Source: Formosa sediminum (GTDB lineage Bacteria; Bacteroidota; Bacteroidia; Flavobacteriales; Flavobacteriaceae). Taken from it: 64,000 nt of DNA. The notes under the pieces are model-generated. The model was not told where the DNA came from. It worked only from the letters and a program-made list of their open reading frames with translations, and did not search any database. The translations under genes were made by a program, and so were the position numbers. This document shows, piece after piece, positions 26,778 to 34,810 of this stretch; the first letter of the stretch is position 1, and every line of letters starts with the position of its first letter. The DNA is taken from assembly GCF_007197735.1 (NCBI RefSeq), contig NZ_CP041637.1, positions 744,001 to 808,000 of the forward strand. The letters are read 5' to 3'.

Positions 26778-27386
26778 ATGAAAAAAGTAATCACACACAG
26801 TATTTGCATGTTAGTTATGATTACTAGCATCGCAACAGGTTTTGCCAGCAACATCTCTAGTTTAAAAGCTGAAGAAAAAAGCATGGAAATTACGTTAACT
26901 TTAGACAATGTAAAAGAAGGACAACAATTATTTATAAAAGATATTGATGGTACAATACTTTATAAAAAGGTTTTAGATAAAAAAGGAATTTTTAGCAACA
27001 CATATGACTTTACGGCTTTACCTGCTGGAAGTTATTATTTTGAACACGAGAAAGATTTTCAAATTAAATTAATTCCTTTTAAAGTAACTTATAACAAAGT
27101 GACTTTTGATAAAGCAAATGAAAAAACCATTTTCAAGCCTGTACTTAACGTAAAAGATAGTTGCTTATATTTCTCTAAATTGGATTTAGAGAAAGGAACC
27201 GTTAAAATAAATATTTTTCACGACAATGAAATTGAAAATACTGGATACCATTTAGTGCACTCAGAAAATTTTAAAAATGCATTAAAAATAGAGCGTATCT
27301 ACAGTTTAACTTCTACCAACAAAGGAAACTACAAGGTAGTTATTAGTGCTAATGGTAGAGATTTTGTTGAATATTTTAGCATATAA
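26778..27386 (+). CDS. Secreted two-domain protein, paralogue 5 of 5
   Basis: 202 residues from the chosen ATG. Signal peptide MKKVITHSICMLVMITSIA, then the two units (MEITLTLDNVKEGQQLFIKD, DFTALPAGSYYFEHEK, LSSL-type strands, NKGNYKVVISANGRDF). It is more diverged and resembles copy 1 in the second unit (SKLDLEKGTVKINIF). A longer reading from TTG at 26736 is rejected because that codon lies inside the -10 box TATCTTTG and all four paralogues start at the matching ATG. Exported; function unknown. Confidence 0.87.
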   Translation: MKKVITHSICMLVMITSIATGFASNISSLKAEEKSMEITLTLDNVKEGQQLFIKDIDGTILYKKVLDKKGIFSNTYDFTALPAGSYYFEHEKDFQIKLIPFKVTYNKVTFDKANEKTIFKPVLNVKDSCLYFSKLDLEKGTVKINIFHDNEIENTGYHLVHSENFKNALKIERIYSLTSTNKGNYKVVISANGRDFVEYFSI

Positions 27387-27420
27387 GTATTAAAATATTA
27401 CTAGTTCTAAACTAACCTAC

Positions 27421-27455
27421 AAAAAAAGTGAATCTTAAACAGTTCACTTTTTTTA
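27421..27455. terminator. Terminator between paralogue 5 and the enoyl-CoA hydratase gene
   Basis: 12-bp stem AAAAAAAGTGAA with TTCACTTTTTTT, 10-base loop. It is symmetric enough to serve both convergent genes. Confidence 0.85.
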
Positions 27456-27458
27456 TAT

Positions 27459-28241
27459 CTATTTTCCTGTAAAATTTGCTTTTCGTTTTTCTAAGAATGC
27501 AGAAGTGCCTTCTTTAAAATCTTCGGTTGCAAAACATCTACCAAAAGCTTTAATTTCTTTCTTATAACCGTTTACCCCTGTTTTAAAACCTGCATTAATA
27601 GCTCGTATCGCCTCTGCAATGGCTTTAGGAGAATTCTTTTTAATTTTATTTGCAATACCATCACAAAAAGATAGTAAATTATCTGAAGCTACAACATGGT
27701 TTACTAAACCATACGCTAAAGCTTGTTCAGCATTAATCATGCCTCCTGTTAGTATCATTTCCATAGCACGACCTTTGCCTACTAATTGAGGCAAGCGTTG
27801 CGTACCGCCATAGCCAGGAATTACACCTAAAGACACTTCTGGTAGTCCCATTTTAGCATTTTCACTAGCAACTCTAAAATGACACGCAATTGCCATTTCT
27901 AAACCACCTCCCAAAGCAAATCCGTTAACAGCAGCAATTACTGGTGTAGATAAATTTTGAATAAAATCGAATAACAACTCTTGACCTTTAGCTGCAAGTT
28001 TTGCACCTTTTTCTTCATTAAAATTAGCAAACTCACTAATATCTGCACCTGCTACAAAAGCTTTATCTCCGCTCCCAGTAACTATTATAACTAAGGTTTC
28101 ATGGTCTTCTTCTGCTATTTTAAAAGCATAATGTAACTCTTTAATTGTTTCTTTATTTAAAGCATTAAGCTTAGAAGGTCTATTAATAGTTATTGTAGTG
28201 ATGCCCTCGTTAAACTGAGATATAATAGTTTTAAAAGTCAT
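27459..28241 (-). CDS. Enoyl-CoA hydratase/isomerase family protein
   Basis: 260 residues, usual crotonase length. It should hydrate a trans-2-enoyl-CoA in beta-oxidation or a related pathway. The oxyanion-hole region is VAGADISEFA and the signature is AAVNGFALGGGLEMAIACHF, followed by GLPEVSLGVIPGYGGTQRL with the catalytic Glu. The start overlaps no neighbour; the kinase gene ends 3 bases upstream, so the two are co-transcribed. The true substrate cannot be read from sequence. Confidence 0.93.
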   Translation of the reverse strand: MTFKTIISQFNEGITTITINRPSKLNALNKETIKELHYAFKIAEEDHETLVIIVTGSGDKAFVAGADISEFANFNEEKGAKLAAKGQELLFDFIQNLSTPVIAAVNGFALGGGLEMAIACHFRVASENAKMGLPEVSLGVIPGYGGTQRLPQLVGKGRAMEMILTGGMINAEQALAYGLVNHVVASDNLLSFCDGIANKIKKNSPKAIAEAIRAINAGFKTGVNGYKKEIKAFGRCFATEDFKEGTSAFLEKRKANFTGK

Positions 28242-28244
28242 AAT

Positions 28245-29696
28245 TTATGTTTTTGGAAATGTTACTATAAACGTTGTGCCTTTATCAAGTTGTGAATTAA
28301 ATGTTATATGGCCATTATACGTTTCAAGAATATTTTTTACCATGGCTAAACCTAATCCCATTCCACCAGATTTAGTCGTAAATTTTGGCTCGAAAATTTT
28401 GGTTTCATTACCTTCAGTAATTCCCGTTCCGTTGTCTGAGACCGTTAATTTAACAATATTGTCTTGTAAAGATACGTGCACTACAATTTTAGGAATTCGG
28501 TTATCTGGAATAGCCTGTATAGCATTTTTTACTAAGTTAGTTACAATCCTAATTAATTGAGTTTTATCGAATGTGGTTATAATCTCCTCACGTTCGGCAA
28601 GAAATACAATATAGTCTTTATTAAAAATATCTAAAGACAAGCGCACTGTATTAACCACATTAATGGTTTCATTTTGCTGAGCGGGCATATTCGCAAAATT
28701 TGAAAATGCAGACGCAATAGAACTCATGGTATCTATTTGCTGAATTAAAGTTTCTGAGTATTCTTCTACCTTGTGATAAATATCTGGATCATCTGGACTA
28801 AACTTACGCTGAAAATTTTGAACACTTAGTCGCATAGGCGTTAAAGGGTTTTTTATCTCGTGTGCCACTTGTTTTGCCATCTCTCGCCACGCCTGTTCAC
28901 GTTCACTTTTAGCTAATTTTTTAGCACTATCTTCTAATTGATCAATCATACTATTATAAGATCTTACCAAAGTCGATATCTCTTCACTTGCATCTTCAAC
29001 ATCTATACGTGCATTTCGTTTTTCTAGTGTTGTAGTATTAATTTTATCACTTATTGTTTTTATAGATTTAGTGATATAATTGGCTAAAAAGAATGCTATT
29101 GCTGTAGCTAGAGCTAGCATAAATAAATATGCATAACTAATACGCTCTAAAAACTCATCTAACTCTTTAGATAGAAAATCGTCGTCTTCTAAATAAGGTA
29201 AATTAAGAATTGCTAAAGGCTTAAATTTTTGATCTGTAATATATGAGTAAGACGATTGATAAATTATATTATTTTCACTTCGCTTTTCAACATACGTATG
29301 TTTAGCCGTATTGGAAAGTGTATTTAAAATATCTACATTTATACAATGTACAGAAGAGTCTTGAGAAAAACCTGCTCTAGACGAGGTTAATATAGAACCA
29401 TCTAAATCGTAAATATTAATTTGAAGATTATGTATGTTTGCTATTTCATAAATTTTTTCTTTAAAAATATATGGAATGTTTTCTGTTTTAACTTCAAAAG
29501 AGGTTTGTTTAACAATAAAATTAATATGAGATTTTATGTTTTTCTCCTTACGTTCTAGTCGCTGCTGATGATAATCTATAGCTTCTTCTCCATATTGATA
29601 GATTGCTACCCCAACAATTAAAATTGAAGCTAAAACTACTACAAAAAGCATAGCCACAAAAATGCGAAGTCGTAAGGATATTTTTTTAAGTTTCAT
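28245..29696 (-). CDS. NtrY-like membrane sensor histidine kinase, no adjacent regulator
   Basis: 483 residues from the chosen ATG. A transmembrane helix near residues 8-32, an extracytoplasmic sensor part, a second helix near 180-203, a HAMP domain, then HisKA with AHEIKNPLTPMRLS (phosphorylated His) and an HATPase domain with NLVKNAIQAIP (N box), DNGTGI (G1) and GMGLGLAMVKNI (G2). ATG 29696 is preferred because MKLKKISLRLRIF is a proper positive start before the first helix; the 12 extra residues of the longer reading add nothing recognisable. No response regulator lies nearby, so its partner is elsewhere. Confidence 0.9.
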   Translation of the reverse strand: MKLKKISLRLRIFVAMLFVVVLASILIVGVAIYQYGEEAIDYHQQRLERKEKNIKSHINFIVKQTSFEVKTENIPYIFKEKIYEIANIHNLQINIYDLDGSILTSSRAGFSQDSSVHCINVDILNTLSNTAKHTYVEKRSENNIIYQSSYSYITDQKFKPLAILNLPYLEDDDFLSKELDEFLERISYAYLFMLALATAIAFFLANYITKSIKTISDKINTTTLEKRNARIDVEDASEEISTLVRSYNSMIDQLEDSAKKLAKSEREQAWREMAKQVAHEIKNPLTPMRLSVQNFQRKFSPDDPDIYHKVEEYSETLIQQIDTMSSIASAFSNFANMPAQQNETINVVNTVRLSLDIFNKDYIVFLAEREEIITTFDKTQLIRIVTNLVKNAIQAIPDNRIPKIVVHVSLQDNIVKLTVSDNGTGITEGNETKIFEPKFTTKSGGMGLGLAMVKNILETYNGHITFNSQLDKGTTFIVTFPKT

Positions 29697-29741
29697 ATTA
29701 TAATAACGTACGCTAAACTCAACAATAATCAAGCCATTGTT

Positions 29742-30290
29742 TTAAGCATTAGGATTTTTTGCACGTATACGCTTATAAACTTTAAAACCTAGCATTATTA
29801 GCACACCAAGTACTACGATACCAAGTACTCCAAAAATCCAATTAAAACTACTTTTTAAAATAACCAAAAACACCACTGCAAAAAGAATAAACGTTGCACC
29901 TTCATTCCAGAGGCGCATATAATTCGATGTTTTTCTAACGTCATCGCGCTGTAACTGTTTATAATATTGGTGCGTTTTTAAATGATAGATAATAAGTAGT
30001 ATAACAAAACCCAATTTTACATGCATCCATGATTCTTGCAACCAAGCTGGCATTAAAATAAGTAACCAAATTGCAAAAAAAGTAGCCAAAATAGCCGATG
30101 GCCAAGTTATTATATTCCACAATCGTTTACTCATTAACTTTAATTGTGCGCCTAATATTTCTTTTTCGGGCGATGGTTTATGAAACGATTCTATTTGATA
30201 TACAAACAATCTAGGAATATAAAAAAGACCCGCAAACCAGGTAATAACAAAAATGAGATGAAGCGATTTTATGTAGTTATAATATTCCAT
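29742..30290 (-). CDS. hemJ: HemJ-like protoporphyrinogen IX oxidase (CopD-like membrane protein)
   Basis: 182 residues with four or five membrane helices. The first helix has SLHLIFVITWFAGLFYIPRLFVY, in part, with the His of the conserved HxxxxxxWxxG region, and a second conserved patch HVKLGFVILLIIYH (His and Lys). These match HemJ, the quinone-linked enzyme that oxidises protoporphyrinogen IX to protoporphyrin IX in the inner membrane. Two genes away lies hemH and the rest of the haem pathway is divergent, which supports this role. CopD is the alternative name for the superfamily. Confidence 0.78.
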   Translation of the reverse strand: MEYYNYIKSLHLIFVITWFAGLFYIPRLFVYQIESFHKPSPEKEILGAQLKLMSKRLWNIITWPSAILATFFAIWLLILMPAWLQESWMHVKLGFVILLIIYHLKTHQYYKQLQRDDVRKTSNYMRLWNEGATFILFAVVFLVILKSSFNWIFGVLGIVVLGVLIMLGFKVYKRIRAKNPNA

Positions 30291-30299
30291 AATATATGC

Positions 30300-31664
30300 T
30301 TAAGTTGAAATGGTTTGCTTATTAATAAGATCCGATTTGATTTCCTTATTTAAAAAATATCCGGTAACAATAGTAGACAATATATCTGAAATAGGAAATG
30401 ACATCCAAACTCCTAATTCACCATAAAAATTTGGTAAAATTAAGATTAGCGGAATAAAAAAGAATCCTTGGCGTGTTAAAGTAAGAAGTAATGCCGGTTT
30501 TGCTTTCCCTATTGCTTGAAAATAAGCAGCTCCAATTAACTGCAATGCAATAATAGGCGTTGCAGCAAATACCCAACGCATAGCTTGAGGTGTTTCTCGT
30601 ACCACGTCTGGATCTTGAGTAAACATTTTAGTGATACTTTCTGGAAATACCATTAGTAGTATAAACACAAGTGTTGCTAGACAAGCGGCATATTTTATAG
30701 CTGTATTTATAGATAATCTAACCCGATCGTATTGCTCTGCACCATAATTGTATCCTGCAATAGGCAAAAACCCTTGTGTAACTCCCAATACAGGAAATAG
30801 GGCAAACATAAGCATGCGTCCAACAATAGCATATGAAGTTACAGAAACTTCTCCACCTATATCAAATAGAATATTATTCATAAATAAATACGTTACACTA
30901 ACTACAGCCTGACGTGCTAATGTAACGAAACCTAAAGATCCTATTTCATTAATGGTTTTTAATTTTAATTTTAAATGTGTCCAATTAATATTTAAAACCG
31001 TCTTTTTATTTAAAAAGAAATACCAAACAACATACAAAAAACCTAGCAGATTTGATCCTGTAGTTGCCCAAGCGGCACCAGCCATACCTTGATCTAGAAG
31101 ATTTATTAAAATATAATCGAATATGAGGTTTCCTATAGCAGGAACCATCATCGCATACATTGCAAATTTAGGGTTACCTTCTGCACGAATAACATTATTC
31201 CCAACCATAGATAATCCCAAGAAAGGAACACCATATAGAACTATAGTATAATAAACTTTAGCAGGATAAAAAATATCGCCTTTACCTCCAAAAGCAAGAA
31301 TAATATTATCTTTAAAAAGAAGTCCTACAGAAACAAATAAAAATATTAAAAACAAAGTTAAAGTTATCTGATTACCGAATGTAGATAACGCCTTTTCTTT
31401 ATTCTTTGCCCCTAAAGCTCTAGAAATAATTGAAGAGCCACCAATACCTATAGACATCCCTAAAGCTGCTATAAAAAAAGACACTGGCAAAACAACGTTT
31501 ATAGCAGCAATGGCAATAGATCCTATCCAGTTTCCAACAAATATTGTATCTACCAGAACATTTAGAGACATAACTAAAATACCTATTGATGCAGGTACAG
31601 ATTGCCTAATTAAAAGTTTACTTATAGGTTCTGTACCTAAATCTGCCGATATTTTTCCTTTCAT
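30300..31664 (-). CDS. MATE family efflux transporter
   Basis: 454 residues, 12 predicted helices, the usual MATE size. The N-terminal repeat has SVPASIGILVMSLNVLVDTIFVGNWIG, partly, and the second repeat starts near residue 235 with ARQAVVSVTYLFMNN. It should export drugs or organic cations in exchange for H+ or Na+ across the inner membrane. It sits between hemH and the HemJ-like gene with gaps of 7 and 9 bases, so it is in the same transcript; substrate unknown. Confidence 0.93.
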   Translation of the reverse strand: MKGKISADLGTEPISKLLIRQSVPASIGILVMSLNVLVDTIFVGNWIGSIAIAAINVVLPVSFFIAALGMSIGIGGSSIISRALGAKNKEKALSTFGNQITLTLFLIFLFVSVGLLFKDNIILAFGGKGDIFYPAKVYYTIVLYGVPFLGLSMVGNNVIRAEGNPKFAMYAMMVPAIGNLIFDYILINLLDQGMAGAAWATTGSNLLGFLYVVWYFFLNKKTVLNINWTHLKLKLKTINEIGSLGFVTLARQAVVSVTYLFMNNILFDIGGEVSVTSYAIVGRMLMFALFPVLGVTQGFLPIAGYNYGAEQYDRVRLSINTAIKYAACLATLVFILLMVFPESITKMFTQDPDVVRETPQAMRWVFAATPIIALQLIGAAYFQAIGKAKPALLLTLTRQGFFFIPLILILPNFYGELGVWMSFPISDILSTIVTGYFLNKEIKSDLINKQTIST

Positions 31665-31671
31665 ACAGTTA

Positions 31672-32700
31672 TTATTTCACCTTAGAGTCGGCCCAATTAT
31701 TAATCCATTTTCCTAGTAAATCAGACCACTCATCTTCATCGTTTAAACACGGTACTGTAGTAAACGCTTTTCCTCCAACTTCATGAAAAAGTTCTTGCCC
31801 TTCCATGGCTATTTCTTCTAAAGTTTCTAAACAATCACTTACAAAAGCAGGTGTAATAATGGCAATATTTTTTATTCCTTCAAGTCCTAAACGCTCAATA
31901 GTTCTATCTGTGTAAGGTTGTAACCATGGATCGAATCCTAATCGGGATTGGAATGATGTAGAAAACGCGCCGTCCTGAAAGCCTAGCTTCTCTCCAACCA
32001 ATCTAGTAACCTCTAAACATTGATGCCTGTAACAAAACTCGTGTGCTTTTGATGGTGTTTTGCAACAAGATCCATCTAATTTACAATGCGATTTGGTAAC
32101 ATCACTTTTTTTAATGTGGCGCTCGGGCACACCATGGTAAGAAAACAATACATGGTCGTATGTTTTTCCCGCTAAATGTTTTTTTATTGAATTACTCAAC
32201 ACCTCAATATAATCAGGTTTATTATAAAATGCTGGTAAATGATCTATTTTTAGATTTGGAAAATGTGCTTGACGGATTTCTTCTGCTAAAACCAAAATGG
32301 TTTCTGTTGTAGCCATCGCAAATTGTGGATATAGCGGAATTAAAAATACTTCTTCTACGCCTTTATCGACCAACTCTTGCAAGCCTTTTTGTATAGTCAT
32401 TGTTCCATAACGCATAGCTAATGCAACAGGATAATCTACTACATTTTGTACTTTAGCTTGTAAACGTTCAGAAATTACAATTAAAGGCGATCCTTCATCC
32501 CACCATATTTTTTTATATGCTGCTGCAGAAGCTTTAGGTCTAGTTTTTAGTATAATACCCTTAACAAGAGCGGCTCTAGCAACATATGGTAAATCTATAA
32601 CACGTTCATCCATTAAAAATTCACCTAAATATGTTTTTACATCTTTTGGTGTAGGACTCTCAGGAGACCCTAAATTAACTAATAATATTCCTTTTTTCAT
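31672..32700 (-). CDS. hemH: Ferrochelatase
   Basis: 342 residues from ATG 32700 (MKKGILLVNLGSPESPT). It inserts Fe(II) into protoporphyrin IX, the last step of haem synthesis. Motifs: the LVNLGSP start, SYHGVPERH with the catalytic His, CYRHQC, SFQSRLG and the acidic CLETLEEIAMEG. A longer reading from 32715 begins at a non-ATG codon and is less likely. It leads the minus-strand run with MATE and HemJ downstream. Confidence 0.96.
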   Translation of the reverse strand: MKKGILLVNLGSPESPTPKDVKTYLGEFLMDERVIDLPYVARAALVKGIILKTRPKASAAAYKKIWWDEGSPLIVISERLQAKVQNVVDYPVALAMRYGTMTIQKGLQELVDKGVEEVFLIPLYPQFAMATTETILVLAEEIRQAHFPNLKIDHLPAFYNKPDYIEVLSNSIKKHLAGKTYDHVLFSYHGVPERHIKKSDVTKSHCKLDGSCCKTPSKAHEFCYRHQCLEVTRLVGEKLGFQDGAFSTSFQSRLGFDPWLQPYTDRTIERLGLEGIKNIAIITPAFVSDCLETLEEIAMEGQELFHEVGGKAFTTVPCLNDEDEWSDLLGKWINNWADSKVK

Positions 32701-32809
32701 ATTACAAAAGTACAATAGAAATTGTGATCATACCACACTACAATCATAGTATTATCTTATTTCATATTCACTCAAATTGATAAGATTTTAAGCTGTAAGT
32801 CAAAAAAAA

Positions 32810-32971
32810 TTACTTAGTGTTAGCTTTATATTTTTGCTGATAATTTTGAGTTTCATGATACGTATTACTATTACAATCCTGAAAAATTCCGCAAGACACA
32901 CCTGGTCTTACTAAAGATTGAGATTCTTGTTGTCTAGACCAAGCTTCGATTTCTGGAGATAAATACTTCAT
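32810..32971 (-). CDS. Small protein of 53 residues, unrecognised
   Basis: The frame starts MKYLSPEIEAWSRQQESQSL, passes a Gly-Val-Ser-Cys-Gly patch and a second Cys (GVSCGIFQDCN), and ends NYQQKYKANTK. The composition (Gln, Ser, Tyr) is unlike random A+T-rich DNA and the frame fills the gap between ThuA and hemH on the same strand, 36 bases after the ThuA stop. No signal peptide or helix of membrane type. No clear Shine-Dalgarno site, which is normal here. Two cysteines six apart might bind a metal or a thiol. Function unknown. Confidence 0.5.
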   Translation of the reverse strand: MKYLSPEIEAWSRQQESQSLVRPGVSCGIFQDCNSNTYHETQNYQQKYKANTK

Positions 32972-33007
32972 AGTAAATAATTTAGATGATATTAAAGACT
33001 ATATAAA

Positions 33008-33712
33008 TTAACGATTTAAACAATATGCAATACCACCTAATAAGTGGTTTATAAATTTTGGGTCTGTATAGGCTTCTTTGGTATGACCGAGACCCGTGTA
33101 AAAACTACGTCCGCCATCAAATTCCTGATACCACGCAATCGGGTGATAATCTTTATTTTTACCACCTGAATAAGACGTTTCATCAAGCAATAAAACCGGA
33201 TGAATATTGGGGCTAATTGTTTTAAAGTTATACCACTCATCAAAATGAGACCATGTGGAAGGCAGGTGTTTAGTAGACACATGTGAGGCGTCTACAACTT
33301 TTAACTTGGCTTCACAAGCTTTTGGATGATCCAGAAAATAAGCTCCTACAAGTTTACCATACCAAGGCCAATTAAACTCGGTGTCTGATGCAGCATGAAC
33401 ACCTAAAAAACTCCCTCCATTATTAATGTATTTTTTAAAATGTTCTTGTTGTTTTACATTTAGTACATCACCTGTGGTATTAAGAAAAATAACCAATTTG
33501 TAGCGTTGCAAATCTTCTGCATTAAAGACCTCTGAATATTCTGTATGAGTAACACTAAAATTATGATCTACACCTAAACTTTCCAATGTTTGCACACCAA
33601 TTTCTATAGCCTTATGCCTATAACCTTCGGTTTTTGAAAATACTAAAACCTGATCTGAAGACTGACTAAACCCAGATACCCAAGCTAAGATAAAAACCAA
33701 TATAAACTTCAT
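33008..33712 (-). CDS. Secreted ThuA domain protein
   Basis: 234 residues with signal peptide MKFILVFILAWVSGFSQ. The body matches ThuA-like proteins, a class-I-glutamine-amidotransferase-like fold without the catalytic Cys: VLVFSKTEGYRHKAIEIG, LVIFLNTTGDVL, GGSFLGVHAASDTEFNWPWY, HPIAWYQEFDGGRSFYTGLGH. Members bind or process sugars; the role here is unknown. It follows the AraC regulator by 4 bases, so the two are co-transcribed. Confidence 0.88.
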   Translation of the reverse strand: MKFILVFILAWVSGFSQSSDQVLVFSKTEGYRHKAIEIGVQTLESLGVDHNFSVTHTEYSEVFNAEDLQRYKLVIFLNTTGDVLNVKQQEHFKKYINNGGSFLGVHAASDTEFNWPWYGKLVGAYFLDHPKACEAKLKVVDASHVSTKHLPSTWSHFDEWYNFKTISPNIHPVLLLDETSYSGGKNKDYHPIAWYQEFDGGRSFYTGLGHTKEAYTDPKFINHLLGGIAYCLNR

Positions 33713-33716
33713 AGTC

Positions 33717-34601
33717 TTAATTTATAGATTGTAAATATTTTTTGGGGGTTGTTCCATATTTCTTTTTAAAAGCCGATATAAAATGACTAGAAGTACTATA
33801 TCCTACTTTAAGTCCAACTTCGTTTACATTTAAACCTCCTGTTTCTAACAGTTTTCTGGCTTCTTCCATTTTATAATCAAATAAAAAGCTAAACACAGAG
33901 TCACCATAAATTTGCTTAAACCCTTCTTTAAGTTTTTTAAGACTTAACCCTATTTCGTCTGCTAATTCCTGCAAGCTTGGAGGTTCTGCCATTCTTGAAA
34001 TTATAATATCCTTAGCTTTTCTAATTTTTATCACATTAGTTTCATCTACCAAAAACGGACATTGTTCTGTATCTGCATCTTCACTCCTATTAAAGTAAAG
34101 ACTTAACAATTCATACGCTTTACCTTTAAAATAAAGGTTTTTAATTGAATCGTTTAAATTATAATGAATCATTTGGGTAAGTACAATAGCCATTGATGGT
34201 GAAATTTTACCATCTTTATAATATTTTTTATCTTTATTATCGTGACTTAAAAAAGTAATATAATCGGCTTCTTGAGAAAATAACCCATGAAACTCTTTTA
34301 TAGAAATTAAGATAGTTACCAACCAAGAATTAGGATTAACCTCTAAATGTATAGGTAAATCTTGTTGCGGGTTATAAAGTAACAACGAATTTTCTTCATT
34401 TATATTCAAAGTATAGCTCCCTTTATTAAACTTAAAAGCAGCAGATCCCTTTAAACAAAAATGAAATTGTATAAAACTACTATCAATAGCTTTCTCTAAA
34501 ACCTCAACTTCAAGCCCCTCATTTTGATAAGTTAACACTAAAAACCCTTGATCTATAAAGGTTTCTTTAAAAGTTCCTACAGCGATATTTTTTTCTCTCA
34601 T
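33717..34601 (-). CDS. AraC-family transcriptional regulator (PchR-like)
   Basis: 294 residues. The C-terminal 100 residues form the two helix-turn-helix AraC domain (SLQELADEIGLSLKKLKEGF, then VNEVGLKVGYSTSSHFISAFKKKYG, in part, ending PKKYLQSIN). The N-terminal half is a cupin-like sensor domain without a recognised ligand motif. It is divergent from hemA across about 210 bases and heads a run that includes hemH, so haem or iron control of both arms is plausible. In Bacteroidota such regulators are often iron-related. The target is inference. Confidence 0.88.
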   Translation of the reverse strand: MREKNIAVGTFKETFIDQGFLVLTYQNEGLEVEVLEKAIDSSFIQFHFCLKGSAAFKFNKGSYTLNINEENSLLLYNPQQDLPIHLEVNPNSWLVTILISIKEFHGLFSQEADYITFLSHDNKDKKYYKDGKISPSMAIVLTQMIHYNLNDSIKNLYFKGKAYELLSLYFNRSEDADTEQCPFLVDETNVIKIRKAKDIIISRMAEPPSLQELADEIGLSLKKLKEGFKQIYGDSVFSFLFDYKMEEARKLLETGGLNVNEVGLKVGYSTSSHFISAFKKKYGTTPKKYLQSIN

Positions 34602-34650
34602 ATGCTCTATAAAATAAATCCATTTTATTTAGACTTCTTCTAAACAAACT

Positions 34651-34670
34651 ATAACGAAAACGTTGTTATA
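34651..34670. promoter_or_regulatory. Palindrome between AraC regulator and hemA
   Basis: AACG-AAAA-CGTT with flanking T/A-rich arms lies just downstream of a TACATTTG box (complement of 34675-34682) for the AraC gene. It is a reasonable site for autoregulation. Weak evidence. Confidence 0.3.
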
Positions 34671-34776
34671 CTAGCAAATGTATGATATTTATTAGATTAG
34701 ATTAAAAAAATAAGTTAAAAAACCAGAAACGACACTAAAAGTTCTTTCAGCGTTATTTTTTTACATTTAGTCACTT

Positions 34777-34784
34777 TACATTTG
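34777..34784 (+). promoter_or_regulatory. -10 box of the hemA operon
   Basis: TACATTTG matches TAnnTTTG. The predicted start near 34791 leaves about 20 bases to the ATG at 34811, which decides that start over TTG 34793. Confidence 0.5.
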
Positions 34785-34810
34785 TTCAAAATTTGCAACC
34801 AATATATTTA

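Noticed and set aside
23401-27386. CRISPR array or simple tandem repeat
   Set aside because: The recurring sequences are promoters, genes and terminators of paralogues spaced about 1 kb apart, not short repeats with spacers.
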